Positions 1 to 6,791 of a DNA stretch of 10,586 nt are shown in pieces. The DNA lies in NCBI GenBank assembly GCA_017880825.1, contig JADGRN010000035.1, forward strand, positions 1 to 10,586, given 5' to 3'. The notes under the pieces were generated by a model, which saw only the letters and a program-made list of their open reading frames with translations, did no database searches and was not told where the DNA came from. Within the stretch, counting starts at the first letter, position 1. Each line of letters starts with the position of its first letter. This stretch comes from Methylophilaceae bacterium (GTDB lineage: Bacteria; Pseudomonadota; Gammaproteobacteria; Burkholderiales; Methylophilaceae). A program made the position numbers and the translations under genes.

Positions 1-470
1 CTCTGAGCTGAGAAATGTATTTGCTGACGTAATTTTTCCTGATACAAATTTTCAGCCCCTTTTATATTTTCATCGTTCGTAATGAAATCAAAGGCTTTGC
101 TTGTTTTTTCTATTGCAGGAGTGGAAAGAACTGCCTTCTTGCCCTTATATTTTTCCACATCTATGAAAACATAAAACTGCGGGAATGAGTCGGCTAGCTC
201 TATTGTAAATTCATCCACAAAAGTGCCTCCAACCATTAATTTCATAAGTTTGACAGGATCTCCAGTGCGAACAGGCAGATTTATGAACTTACCATTAAGT
301 TGCAATTCCAGTGATTTTTCAGTCACGGGAAGAGTATTTGACAGATAAAAATGGTCTGCCTGCAGATTGGCTCCTTGATCAGCGATGTCGTTTATAAGCT
401 GGATCTGTATCTCCTTTCCTTTCAATTCTTTCAAATCGAAATAGCGCCATTCAAGAGAAGCTGAGCCTGA
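1..470 (-). CDS. GH32 family glycoside hydrolase (levanase/fructan hydrolase type), internal fragment
   Basis: One open minus-strand frame runs from about 470 down to the window edge. It holds WRYFDLKELKGKEIQI early, a middle part around FTIELADSFPQFYVFIDVEKY, and ends LYQEKLRQQIHFSAQ. That last stretch matches the start of the GH32 catalytic domain in enzymes that continue RGWLNDPNG, where the catalytic Asp sits; the Asp itself would lie beyond position 1. The part before it resembles the N-terminal beta-sandwich extension (DUF4980-like) of Bacteroidota levanases and fructanases. Such enzymes are usually exported and cleave beta-fructans. The signal peptide and true start are missing because similarity stops at the junction near 450-470. 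The DNA is much richer in A+T than the rest of the window and no other sugar gene is nearby. Family call is from recalled motifs; the phylum call is inference. Confidence 0.75.
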
Positions 471-480
471 ACGAGCTACT
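440..480. other. Abrupt junction between AT-rich GH32 DNA and GC-rich betaproteobacterial DNA
   Basis: Two unrelated genes meet head to head here and both lose their 5' parts. The GH32 similarity on the minus strand reads up to about LEW (447-455). The histidine kinase similarity on the plus strand starts at about LSLNELLEEI (461 onwards). Composition changes at the same place. I see no insertion sequence, terminal inverted repeat, tRNA gene or integrase. A contig chimera or an illegitimate recombination event would both look like this; the absence of any mobile feature favours a misjoin. Confidence 0.6.
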
Positions 481-928
481 GGAAGAAATCGTGCAAGACG
501 TCAATTTCGAGGCGCAGGCGGTAGGTGGCAGTGTCAGTTTTCAGGCCACCACTGAAATAGTCATGAACGGTCATTATGAGTTATTGCGCCGCGCTTTCGA
601 GAATGTCATCCGCAACGCGCTCAAATACAATGCGCCAGGTGCGACCGTCGAGGTGGCCTTATGCCGCGAGGCTAGCGGCAAAATCCTGGTTGAAGTACGG
701 GACCACGGACCGGGCTTGGCCGAGAACGAACTTGACGCCGTGTTCCAGCCATTTTATCGGGTAAGCGGAATGGCAAAAGCGGGGACCGCCGGGTATGGCC
801 TCGGCCTGGCAATTGCCAAGCGCGCCATAGAGAGGCATCAGGGCAGCATCAATCTGAGCAACTGTGCAGATGGCGGCCTTTGCGTGAAAATCCAGTTCCG
901 TGCTAGTGAAACTGCCGGCATTAACTGA
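452..928 (+). CDS. Sensor histidine kinase, 5'-truncated fragment (dimerisation-domain end plus HATPase_c)
   Basis: The frame is open from 398 to the TGA at 926-928, and kinase-like sequence begins around 461 (LSLNELLEEI, then VNFEAQA). From a GTG at 491, a possible internal start, 145 residues can be read. The ATP-binding domain is complete: N box ENVIRNALKYN (37-47), G1 box DHGPGL (71-76), F box FQPFYR (85-90) and G2 box GYGLGLA (101-107). The phosphoacceptor-histidine helix, the membrane segments and the sensor domain are missing, because similarity ends at the junction with the GH32 fragment. It resembles the CpxA/EnvZ-like kinases common in betaproteobacteria. No response regulator lies downstream; it would be expected upstream, in the lost part. 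The GTG at 491 is probably not a genuine start. The fragment cannot signal alone; in the source genome the gene may be intact. Confidence 0.8.
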   Translation, partial: QEKLSLNELLEEIVQDVNFEAQAVGGSVSFQATTEIVMNGHYELLRRAFENVIRNALKYNAPGATVEVALCREASGKILVEVRDHGPGLAENELDAVFQPFYRVSGMAKAGTAGYGLGLAIAKRAIERHQGSINLSNCADGGLCVKIQFRASETAGIN

Positions 929-949
929 ATGGCTATCTTAGGGACTTTT

Positions 950-1174
950 TTATTGCGCGTTAAGAGCTTTAACTTTTATGTTAAAAAGCTCCCAAAATGC
1001 CGGATGCATCCTTCTGGTGCCAGCATCCCATTGCTGCCAGCCGGTGAGTGAGCAATAAATGACTGCGGCAGCGGCGGTTTGGGTGAGATTGGCCTGCTCC
1101 CGCGCAGCCCTGATTTGCTCAGGGCTTGGATTGCTGGCTGGATTACTCTTGCCTCGGTTCGGGTGATTGTTCAT
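950..1174 (-). CDS. Small XRE-family helix-turn-helix protein
   Basis: 74 residues. The N-terminus is polar and probably flexible (residues 1-17). It is followed by a compact DNA-binding-like unit: SPEQIRAAREQANLTQTAAA (helix 1 and the start of the HTH), then a recognition part with TGWQQWDAGTRRMHPAFWELF. The pattern of a Q-rich turn followed by W-x-x-W-[ED]-A-G is typical of short Cro/CI-like proteins found in proteobacterial chromosomes and prophages. An in-frame stop lies two codons before the ATG at 1172-1174, which fixes this start; a GAGG lies about 14 bases upstream, a rather long spacing. It is probably a transcriptional regulator, but its target is unknown. There are no other phage genes around it. 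It converges with the kinase fragment and lies downstream of suhB on the same strand after a 43-base gap, so it may be partly co-transcribed with suhB. Confidence 0.7.
   Translation of the reverse strand: MNNHPNRGKSNPASNPSPEQIRAAREQANLTQTAAAAVIYCSLTGWQQWDAGTRRMHPAFWELFNIKVKALNAQ
964..991. other. Imperfect hairpin at the convergent gene ends
   Basis: GAGCTTTAAC (964-973) can pair with GTTA (980-983) and AAGCTC (986-991). This gives a 10-bp stem with a two-base bulge and a six-base loop. It lies in the last codons of the small HTH gene and just after the kinase fragment, so it could help end transcription from either side. Neither strand has a T-run right after the stem, so this is not a classical intrinsic terminator. 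Confidence 0.3.
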
Positions 1175-1217
1175 AAATCATCAACCTCGTAAGTGGTCGC
1201 TACGGCAATAATACCAT

Positions 1218-2030
1218 CTAGCTCTTGGCGCTGCTCTTTAGCGCATCAGTCAGATGCGGTGCCAGGGTTTGCAATAACTGCCCGAATATCCTGGGATTGC
1301 CTGCCACAATGTTACCACTCTCAAGATAACCTTCATTACCTTCAAAATCGCCCACCAGACCGCCTGCCTCATGCACCAGCAGAGCGCCAGCAGCCAAATC
1401 CCAGGACGACAGGCCAATTTCCCAATAGCCGTCAGCCCAGCCGGCCGCAACATAGGCCAAATCAAGCGCAGCAGAGCCGGGACGGCGCAGCCCAGAGGTT
1501 TTTTTCAGCATGTCCTTGAACATTGCCAGATAAGCGTCCAGATGGGAAAAATCGCGGAATGGAAAACCGGTAGTGATCAGGGAGTCTTGCAGCTTGGTGC
1601 GATTACTGACGCGGATACGCTTGTCATTCAGGAATGCGCCACGGCCACGCGTGGCGGTGAATAAGTCGTTGCGATTGGGGTCGTAGACCACGGCCTGGGT
1701 GAGTTGGCCTTGCTGTTGCAAAGCAATGGACACGCAATATTGCGGAAACCCATGCAGGAAATTGGTGGTGCCATCCAGCGGATCGATAATCCACACATTT
1801 TCAGCCTCTACGTTCTGATTGCCACTCTCTTCGCCAATAAACCCGTGGTCTGGATAGGCATCCTGCAGCGTTTCAATGATGGTGCGTTCAGCAGCATGAT
1901 CAACCTCGCTGACAAAATCATTGAAGGTCTTGCTGCGTACCTTGAGTGCGCCAAGATCCTGGGAAGCACGGGTGATGACAGTACCGGCACGGCGCGCGGC
2001 TTTCACCGCGATGGTTAGCATGGGGTGCAT
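1218..2030 (-). CDS. suhB: Inositol-1-monophosphatase family protein SuhB
   Basis: 270 residues from the ATG at 2028-2030 ([16 protein letters not shown]), the usual SuhB start and length. A longer reading to 2057 adds nine residues that the family lacks. The Mg-dependent phosphatase signature is complete: GEESG (66-70), DPLDGTTN (83-90) and WDLAAG (210-215), which supply the metal ligands. Family members hydrolyse inositol monophosphate and related phosphates. In Escherichia coli SuhB also binds NusA/RNA polymerase and helps rRNA transcription and ribosome maturation, and that role may matter more in bacteria. It is divergent from trmJ, the same arrangement as in E. coli, where suhB and trmJ also precede iscR. 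The ribosome-binding site is weak (GAAAG about 6 bases before the start). Confident in the family and the ortholog. Confidence 0.93.
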   Translation of the reverse strand: MHPMLTIAVKAARRAGTVITRASQDLGALKVRSKTFNDFVSEVDHAAERTIIETLQDAYPDHGFIGEESGNQNVEAENVWIIDPLDGTTNFLHGFPQYCVSIALQQQGQLTQAVVYDPNRNDLFTATRGRGAFLNDKRIRVSNRTKLQDSLITTGFPFRDFSHLDAYLAMFKDMLKKTSGLRRPGSAALDLAYVAAGWADGYWEIGLSSWDLAAGALLVHEAGGLVGDFEGNEGYLESGNIVAGNPRIFGQLLQTLAPHLTDALKSSAKS

Positions 2031-2089
2031 ATTTTGCTTTCGATTGGAACTGGGCACTTCTATAAATTCAAGGTCCTAAACAAGACAGT

Positions 2090-2143
2090 GCAATAAAATT
2101 TTATGCGCAGCATATGTGATATGTAAGCACAAAGTTTTATTGC
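2090..2143. repeat. Inverted repeat in the suhB/trmJ divergent intergenic region
   Basis: GCAATAAAA (2090-2098) and TTTTATTGC (2135-2143) are perfect 9-base inverted copies separated by 36 bases. They sit in the 177-base space between the divergent suhB and trmJ starts, where both promoters must lie. The spacer is AT-rich and contains CATATGTGATATG. This could be an operator for a dimeric regulator or a structure in a transcript. I could not place a convincing -35/-10 pair for either gene. Confidence 0.4.
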
Positions 2144-2207
2144 GCAACGCGGTATTGTGACTAAATTTGGATTTAGAGTGGTGCCCAGCTGTTAAAATGG
2201 CATTTTA

Positions 2208-2966
2208 ATGTGTAATGCCATGACTTCCAAACTACATCTACTGGCCAACATCCGCATCGTGCTCTGCCAGACCAGCCATCCAGGCAATATCGGCGCAGCT
2301 GCCAGAGCCATGAAGACCATGGGTTTACACCAATTATATTTGGTGCAGCCGAAAAAATTCCCGGATAAAGAAGCCGATACGATGTCGGTAGGCGCCGTCG
2401 ATATCCTGCAAAACGCACAGGTTTGCGAGACACTGCAGCAGGCGCTGGTCGGCTGTGCGTTTGCCATTGGGCTCAGTGCGCGCAAGCGTCAACTATCGCA
2501 TGAGTTAGTCTCGGCACGCCAGGCTGCTAGCCAAGCGGTTGAAGTCGCCGGCACACAACATGTGGCGCTGGTGTTTGGCACCGAGATGAGCGGGCTTTCC
2601 AATGCCGAACTGGATTTGTGCCAGCTACTGGCAATGATTCCTGCTGATGCCGACTTTTCTTCGCTTAACCTGGCTGCCGCCGTGCAAGTCATGTGCTACG
2701 AATTACGCATGGGCTTGCTGGACGATGCTGTAGAAAACACGAATGCGGCCACGCCGTTGGCCGCCAATGAAGAGGTAGAGGGCTTCTACAGACATCTGGA
2801 AGAAACTTTGCTGAAAATCGGCTTTCTTAACGCAGCCGAACCTGGGCGCCTGATGCAACGTGTACGTCGCATCTATGCGCGCGCAAGACTGGAGAAAGAA
2901 GAGGTCAATATTTTGCGCGGTATCCTCAAGCACACGCAACACCCCTATCCACCCAAGGGCAATTGA
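2208..2966 (+). CDS. trmJ: tRNA (cytidine(32)/uridine(32)-2'-O)-methyltransferase TrmJ
   Basis: 252 residues from the ATG at 2208; a second ATG at 2220 (MTSKLHLLANIRIV) is equally possible because neither has a clear Shine-Dalgarno sequence. TrmJ is a SAM-dependent SPOUT methyltransferase that methylates the 2'-OH of residue 32 in several tRNAs. The N-terminal signature is NIRIVLCQTSHPGNIGAAAR (14-33). The knotted SAM-binding region is visible as ALVFGTEMSGLSNAEL (120-135) and IPADADFSSLNLAAAVQV (144-161). The C-terminal part (about 185-248) is the charged helical extension used for tRNA binding and dimer formation. It lies upstream of cysE and the isc genes; in E. coli trmJ lies just upstream of iscR. 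The gap to cysE is 75 bases, so read-through into cysE is possible. Confidence 0.93.
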   Translation: MCNAMTSKLHLLANIRIVLCQTSHPGNIGAAARAMKTMGLHQLYLVQPKKFPDKEADTMSVGAVDILQNAQVCETLQQALVGCAFAIGLSARKRQLSHELVSARQAASQAVEVAGTQHVALVFGTEMSGLSNAELDLCQLLAMIPADADFSSLNLAAAVQVMCYELRMGLLDDAVENTNAATPLAANEEVEGFYRHLEETLLKIGFLNAAEPGRLMQRVRRIYARARLEKEEVNILRGILKHTQHPYPPKGN

Positions 2967-3022
2967 GCCAGGCTTTTGTGGCACAATTAAAATTTCGCCA
3001 AACGCCTGGTGATTAGCCGGGC

Positions 3023-3062
3023 ATGTTTAACCAGAGAAATAATGTTTAACCAAACCAGAGAA
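3023..3062 (+). repeat. Duplicated start region before cysE, with an 8-codon leader frame
   Basis: ATGTTTAACC occurs at 3023-3032 and again at 3042-3051, where it is the start of cysE. CCAGAGAA occurs at 3031-3038 and 3055-3062. The first ATG opens a tiny frame, MFNQRNNV, which ends with a TAA at 3047-3049, inside the first codons of cysE. The first CCAGAGAA copy supplies the purine-rich AGAGAA just before the real ATG. It looks like a small local duplication that may have made or moved a ribosome-binding site. No function is shown. Confidence 0.45.
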
Positions 3063-3794
3063 GATATCAGCGTTGTTTTTGAACGTGACCCCGCCGCCCG
3101 CACGCGCTGGGAAGTCATCACCACCTACCCCGGCCTACATGCGCTGATCATGCATCGTTTTTCGCACTGGGTCTGGCAGCACGGCTTTTACTGGCTGGCA
3201 CGCTTTAGCTCGCATATCGCGCGCTGGTTCACCGGTATTGAAATCCACCCCGGCGCCATCATAGGCCGTCGCGTGTTCATCGATCACGGTATGGGCGTGG
3301 TGATTGGCGAAACCGCAGTCATTGGCGATGACTGCACGCTGTATCACGGTGTCACCTTGGGCGGTACTTCCTGGAACAAAGGCAAACGCCACCCCACACT
3401 GGAAAACGGCGTGGTGATCGGTGCCGGCGCTAAAGTATTGGGGCCCATCATAGTTGGCGCCAATGCCAGGATAGGCTCCAACGCAGTGGTGGTGAAGGAC
3501 GTGCCAGCGGGGGCGACTGCCGTCGGCATTCCGGCGCGTATCCTGGATCAGGAAAAGACCAAACAACGCCACGATATGGCAGAAAAAATCGGCTTCTCGG
3601 CTTACGCGGTCAGCGACAACGCCGATGACCCGATGACCAAGGCCATCCATGCCCTGCTTGACCACGCCGCCAAGCAGGATCAGCAATTGCAGGAAGTCAT
3701 GCAGCAGTTAGTCAAACTTGGCGCCGATGTTGAGACTGACGCAGATGTGGGCAAAGCTTTTGATGTGAACCATTTGAATAAAATAGTTGACTAA
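3042..3794 (+). CDS. cysE: Serine O-acetyltransferase CysE
   Basis: 250 residues from the ATG at 3042. That start is preceded by AGAGAA and gives the usual [13 protein letters not shown] N-terminus; the in-frame start at 3009 lengthens it by 11 unlikely residues. The enzyme acetylates L-serine with acetyl-CoA to give O-acetylserine, the carbon skeleton for cysteine. The N-terminal helical part covers about 1-65. The left-handed beta-helix of hexapeptide repeats follows (about 66-168), with the conserved [15 protein letters not shown] (81-95), HGVTLGGT (102-109) and KGKRHPTL (113-120). The C-terminal tail (about 175-250), with a helix-like stretch around [20 protein letters not shown], is longer than in the short EpsC/NifP-type enzymes. 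Its final codons double as the IscR operator and the -35 box of the isc promoter. Its position next to iscR ties cysteine supply to cluster assembly. Confidence 0.93.
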   Translation: MFNQTREDISVVFERDPAARTRWEVITTYPGLHALIMHRFSHWVWQHGFYWLARFSSHIARWFTGIEIHPGAIIGRRVFIDHGMGVVIGETAVIGDDCTLYHGVTLGGTSWNKGKRHPTLENGVVIGAGAKVLGPIIVGANARIGSNAVVVKDVPAGATAVGIPARILDQEKTKQRHDMAEKIGFSAYAVSDNADDPMTKAIHALLDHAAKQDQQLQEVMQQLVKLGADVETDADVGKAFDVNHLNKIVD

Positions 3795-3807
3795 AGTATT
3801 AGGGTAT
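3783..3807 (+). promoter_or_regulatory. Type 1 IscR operator overlapping the cysE stop codon
   Basis: The left half is ATAGTTGACT (3783-3792) and the right half is TATTAGGGTAT (3797-3807). Aligned by hand to the 25-base type 1 consensus as I recall it, 22 of 25 positions agree. Type 1 sites are bound by IscR carrying a [2Fe-2S] cluster. The site overlaps the -35 box of the promoter below, so bound IscR should block RNA polymerase, as in E. coli autoregulation of iscR. The site encodes the last residues of CysE (I-V-D-stop). Confidence 0.75.
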
Positions 3808-3815
3808 TATATAGT
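3787..3815 (+). promoter_or_regulatory. Sigma70-type promoter of the isc operon
   Basis: TTGACT (3787-3792) and TATAGT (3810-3815) are separated by exactly 17 bases. Transcription would start near 3822 and give a leader of about 79 bases before the iscR ATG. The -35 box includes the TAA of cysE's last frame positions and lies inside the IscR operator. This is the best promoter match in the window and is in the expected place. Confidence 0.75.
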
Positions 3816-3900
3816 TTGGGTCTGTTTACAGTTGGTAATCGCGGCGTCACATCTTGCTTTTGCCGCACTTTACCTCCCTGACACTTTAGGAATTATTGCG

Positions 3901-4377
3901 ATGAGATTAACCACCAAAGGCCGTTTTGCCGTTACTGCGATGCTGGACCTCGCGCTGCAGAACACTGATAAGCCTGTAACGCTGGCCGACATTAGCGAAC
4001 GCCAAGGAATTTCGCTGTCCTACCTCGAACAATTATTCAGCCGTCTGCGGCGCAACGGCTTGGTCAAAAGCGTGCGCGGACCCGGAGGCGGTTACCGCAT
4101 CGCCAAAAACCAGGCCGAGATTACCGTCTCCGAAATTATTACTGCAGTTGATGAACTGATCGACGCCACCCAGTGCGGCGGCCAGGAAAACTGCCGTGAC
4201 GAGCATCGCTGCATGACACATGACCTGTGGGCCAGTCTCAACGACAAGATACTGGAATACCTCTCTGGCGTCTCATTGGCAGACTTGGTGGCTTCGCAAT
4301 GCGAAGGCAAAAAAGTCATCATCGCTGCCCGTCGTGAGTCGCAGAGACAGATGTCTAACAAGCTTGTAGCTGCCTAG
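3901..4377 (+). CDS. iscR: Fe-S cluster-sensing transcriptional regulator IscR
   Basis: 158 residues from the ATG at 3901, which has AGGA nine bases upstream and gives the standard [19 protein letters not shown] start. A longer frame from a TTG at 3787 would run through the promoter and is rejected. The Rrf2-type winged helix fills about 1-65, with [21 protein letters not shown] as the recognition region and [11 protein letters not shown] as the wing. The cluster ligands Cys92, Cys98, Cys104 and His107 are all present at the same numbers as in E. coli IscR. It should therefore bind a [2Fe-2S] cluster and switch between type 1 sites (holo form) and type 2 sites (holo or apo form). It is the first gene of the operon, 8 bases before the next gene. 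The tail after ~135 ([14 protein letters not shown]) is polar and variable in the family. Confidence 0.96.
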   Translation: MRLTTKGRFAVTAMLDLALQNTDKPVTLADISERQGISLSYLEQLFSRLRRNGLVKSVRGPGGGYRIAKNQAEITVSEIITAVDELIDATQCGGQENCRDEHRCMTHDLWASLNDKILEYLSGVSLADLVASQCEGKKVIIAARRESQRQMSNKLVAA

Positions 4378-4385
4378 GGCTTGCC

Positions 4386-5540
4386 ATGAACAGCGCTGTC
4401 TACCTTGACCATAATGGCACCACCCTTCTCGACCCGCGCGTGTTGCAAGCCATGATGCCGTATTTGAGCGAGCAACATGGCAATGCCACCAGCCGCCACG
4501 TATTTGGCCGCGGCGCACGGCAGGCGATAGACCATGCTCGGGGACAGGTTGCGGATGCTGTGGGCGCGCATCCTTCGCAAGTGATATTCACTGCGGGCGG
4601 CACCGAGGCTGATAATCTGGCGATTTGTGGCATACCCGCAACCCGGCCGAATGGCCAAATCGCCATGAGTGCGATTGAGCATCCGGCGGTAACCCGCCCT
4701 GCATTTGCCATGCGTTCCCGCGGACACAGAGTTGCAGTCATCGCGGTTGACCACGTCGGTCGGGTTGAAAAAAATCACCTGGACGCCATATTGGAAAAAC
4801 CGACGGCTTTGGTGTCGGTGATGCTGGCCAATAATGAAACCGGCGTGATTCAGGATATTGCCGGCATTGCTGAAACTACCAGGAGGCACGGGGCTTTCAT
4901 GCACACCGATGCGGTGCAGGGTTTAGGCAAGATCAAACTGGATTTCACTGCGCTGAATGTGCATGCGATGAGCCTGTCAGCGCACAAGATCAACGGCCCG
5001 CAGGGTGCCGGTGCACTGGTGCTGGATAAGCGCGTGGATATTCAGCCGCTGTTACATGGCGGCGGCCAGGAAAAAGGCTTGCGTAGTGGCACTGAAAACG
5101 TCGCGGCGATTGTCGGCTTTGGTGCGGCTTGTGAATTGATCAGACATGAATTGGTGCAGCGCACTGGCGCTGTACGCCAGTTGCGAGACCAGCTAGAGCT
5201 TGGATTAAAGGCGCTTGGCGCCCACATATTTGGCGCCGCTAGCAGCAATGAGCGGTTGCCCAACACCAGTTTTTTTGCCTTCCCCGAGATCGAAGGCGAA
5301 ACCTTGGTGATGGCACTGGATCGTAAGGGGTTTGCCGTTGCCAGCGGCTCTGCCTGCTCCAGCGACAGCACCGAACCCAGCCACGTATTGCTGGCCATGG
5401 GCGTAGAGCCGGAACTGGCGCGCGGCGCGGTAAGAGTGAGTTTTGGTGCCGGCAATAGCCGGCAGCAGCTTGTAGCGTTCTTGCAGGTTTTGGAAAACGA
5501 GCTGCAGCGTTTGAAACGATTAACCGCAGTTGCGGTGTAA
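4386..5540 (+). CDS. Cysteine desulfurase, NifS/IscS-like paralog (short form)
   Basis: 384 residues; AGGG lies six bases before the ATG. It is a fold-type I PLP enzyme that should convert cysteine to alanine and hold the sulfur as a persulfide. Visible landmarks are YLDHNGTT (6-13), GGTEADNLA (71-79), the PLP lysine in [16 protein letters not shown] (Lys201), [15 protein letters not shown] (224-238) and the active-site cysteine in [16 protein letters not shown] (Cys324). The long mobile loop around the cysteine places it in group I with NifS and IscS. It is clearly different from the neighbouring IscS: it ends at LKRLTAVAV and lacks the [14 protein letters not shown] tail that contacts IscU. 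It probably gives sulfur to another acceptor or acts as a helper. This extra gene between iscR and iscS occurs in some betaproteobacterial isc operons, by my recollection. The exact substrate partner is unknown. Confidence 0.88.
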   Translation: MNSAVYLDHNGTTLLDPRVLQAMMPYLSEQHGNATSRHVFGRGARQAIDHARGQVADAVGAHPSQVIFTAGGTEADNLAICGIPATRPNGQIAMSAIEHPAVTRPAFAMRSRGHRVAVIAVDHVGRVEKNHLDAILEKPTALVSVMLANNETGVIQDIAGIAETTRRHGAFMHTDAVQGLGKIKLDFTALNVHAMSLSAHKINGPQGAGALVLDKRVDIQPLLHGGGQEKGLRSGTENVAAIVGFGAACELIRHELVQRTGAVRQLRDQLELGLKALGAHIFGAASSNERLPNTSFFAFPEIEGETLVMALDRKGFAVASGSACSSDSTEPSHVLLAMGVEPELARGAVRVSFGAGNSRQQLVAFLQVLENELQRLKRLTAVAV

Positions 5541-5563
5541 AACGAAACATACAGAGGAATAAA

Positions 5564-6778
5564 ATGAGCGTTCATACTCCAATTTACCTGGATTACTCGG
5601 CCACCACACCAACCGACCCGCGCGTGGCAGAGGCCATGATCCCCTACCTTACCCAGCATTATGGCAACCCGGCTTCGCGCAGCCATCCGTTTGGCTGGAC
5701 CGCAGAAAAAGCCGTGGAAAACGCACGCGAAGAAGTGGCAAAACTGGTGAACGCCGATCCACGCGAAATCGTCTGGACCTCCGGTGCCACTGAATCCAAT
5801 AACCTCGCCATCAAGGGCGCAGCCAATTTCTACAGCGGCAAGGGTAAGCACATTGTCACCATACAAACCGAACACAAGGCAGTGATTGACACGGTGCGTG
5901 AACTGGAACGCGTAGGCTTTGAGGCGACTTACCTCGCCCCGGAATCCAATGGTCTGGTTGACCTGGAAAAATTCCGCGCCGCGCTACGCCCGGATACGGT
6001 GCTGGCATCGGTCATGCTGGTCAACAACGAAATCGGCGTGATTCAGGATATCGAAGCCATCGGCAACATTTGCCGCGAACAAGGCGTGATTTTCCACGTG
6101 GATGCCGCACAAGCCACCGGCAAGGTTGCCATCGACCTAGAAAAACTGCCAGTTGATCTGATGAGCTTCTCCGCGCACAAGACTTACGGCCCTAAAGGCA
6201 TAGGCGCTTTGTATGTGCGACGTAAACCGCGTATCCGTCTGGAAGCCCAGATGCACGGTGGTGGTCACGAGCGCGGTCTGCGTTCCGGCACGCTGGCCAC
6301 GCACCAGATCGTCGGCATGGGCGAAGCTTTCCGCATCGCGCGTGAAGAAATGGAACTGGAAAACGCCCGCATTCGTCGCCTGCGCGACAGGCTGCTGGCG
6401 GGTCTGCAGGATATTGAAGAAGTGTATGTAAACGGTGACATCAAGCAGCGCGTGCCGCACAACCTCAATATCAGCTTCAATTATGTCGAGGGCGAATCGC
6501 TGATTATGGCGGTAAAGGATATTGCCGTATCTTCAGGCTCGGCTTGTACCTCGGCCAGTTTGGAGCCTTCTTACGTGTTGCGCGCTTTGGGCCGTTCGGA
6601 TGAACTGGCGCACAGCTCGATTCGCTTCACCATCGGCCGCTTTACCACCGAAGAGGAAATCGACTACACCATAGACCTGATGAGGAAAAAGATTGGTAAG
6701 CTACGTGAACTCTCCCCCTTGTGGGAAATGTATCAAGACGGAATAGACTTGAATTCAGTACAGTGGGCCGCCCACTAA
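5564..6778 (+). CDS. iscS: Cysteine desulfurase IscS
   Basis: 404 residues, the same length as E. coli IscS; AGAGGA at 5553-5558 is a good ribosome-binding site. It supplies sulfur as an enzyme-bound persulfide to IscU, and in related bacteria also to TusA and ThiI for tRNA and thiamin sulfur. The PLP lysine is Lys206 in [12 protein letters not shown], and the catalytic cysteine is Cys328 in [21 protein letters not shown]. Other landmarks are [13 protein letters not shown] (73-85), [10 protein letters not shown] (178-187) and [13 protein letters not shown] (231-243). The C-terminal tail [19 protein letters not shown] (383-401), which docks IscU, is intact. It follows the shorter desulfurase by 23 bases and precedes iscU by 13. 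It is the canonical enzyme of the operon. Confidence 0.96.
   Translation: MSVHTPIYLDYSATTPTDPRVAEAMIPYLTQHYGNPASRSHPFGWTAEKAVENAREEVAKLVNADPREIVWTSGATESNNLAIKGAANFYSGKGKHIVTIQTEHKAVIDTVRELERVGFEATYLAPESNGLVDLEKFRAALRPDTVLASVMLVNNEIGVIQDIEAIGNICREQGVIFHVDAAQATGKVAIDLEKLPVDLMSFSAHKTYGPKGIGALYVRRKPRIRLEAQMHGGGHERGLRSGTLATHQIVGMGEAFRIAREEMELENARIRRLRDRLLAGLQDIEEVYVNGDIKQRVPHNLNISFNYVEGESLIMAVKDIAVSSGSACTSASLEPSYVLRALGRSDELAHSSIRFTIGRFTTEEEIDYTIDLMRKKIGKLRELSPLWEMYQDGIDLNSVQWAAH
6762..6776 (+). other. Tight GC-rich hairpin at the iscS stop codon
   Basis: AGTGGG (6762-6767), loop CCG, CCCACT (6771-6776) form a perfect 6-bp stem with a three-base loop. The stem covers the last iscS codons and the T of its stop, and ends four bases before the iscU ribosome-binding site AGGAG (6780-6784). 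It could affect mRNA processing or iscU translation, but it may simply come from the codons for W-A-A-H. Confidence 0.35.
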
Positions 6779-6791
6779 AAGGAGCAACATC

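Noticed and set aside
2031..2057. Nine extra residues at the N-terminus of SuhB
   Set aside because: The family starts at MHPMLTIAV, and the extra MPSSNRKQN has no counterpart.
2967..3010. Terminator between trmJ and cysE from CCAGGC (2968-2973) and GCCTGG (3004-3009)
   Set aside because: The stem is only 6 bases with a 30-base loop and no T-run follows.
3009..3041. Extended cysE start at 3009
   Set aside because: The added 11 residues are not family-like, and a better ribosome-binding site precedes 3042.
3135..3686. A 183-codon minus-strand open frame inside cysE
   Set aside because: It lies wholly within the well-supported hexapeptide-repeat coding region and appears to be a by-product of GC-rich codon use.
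3873..3897. A second IscR-like site, CCTGACACTTTAGGAAT, just before iscR
   Set aside because: Only the YYGAC core and a GG match; both flanking half-site ends fail. The stretch also has to contain the ribosome-binding site, which explains AGGA.
3787..3900. A TTG-started extension of iscR by 38 residues
   Set aside because: It would make the promoter and leader coding. The ATG at 3901 has an AGGA ribosome-binding site and gives the exact standard IscR N-terminus, with cysteines at the family numbers.
5042..5875. A 277-codon minus-strand open frame across the two desulfurase genes
   Set aside because: It is antisense to the conserved 3' end of one enzyme and the start of the other, and its translation shows no recognisable domain.
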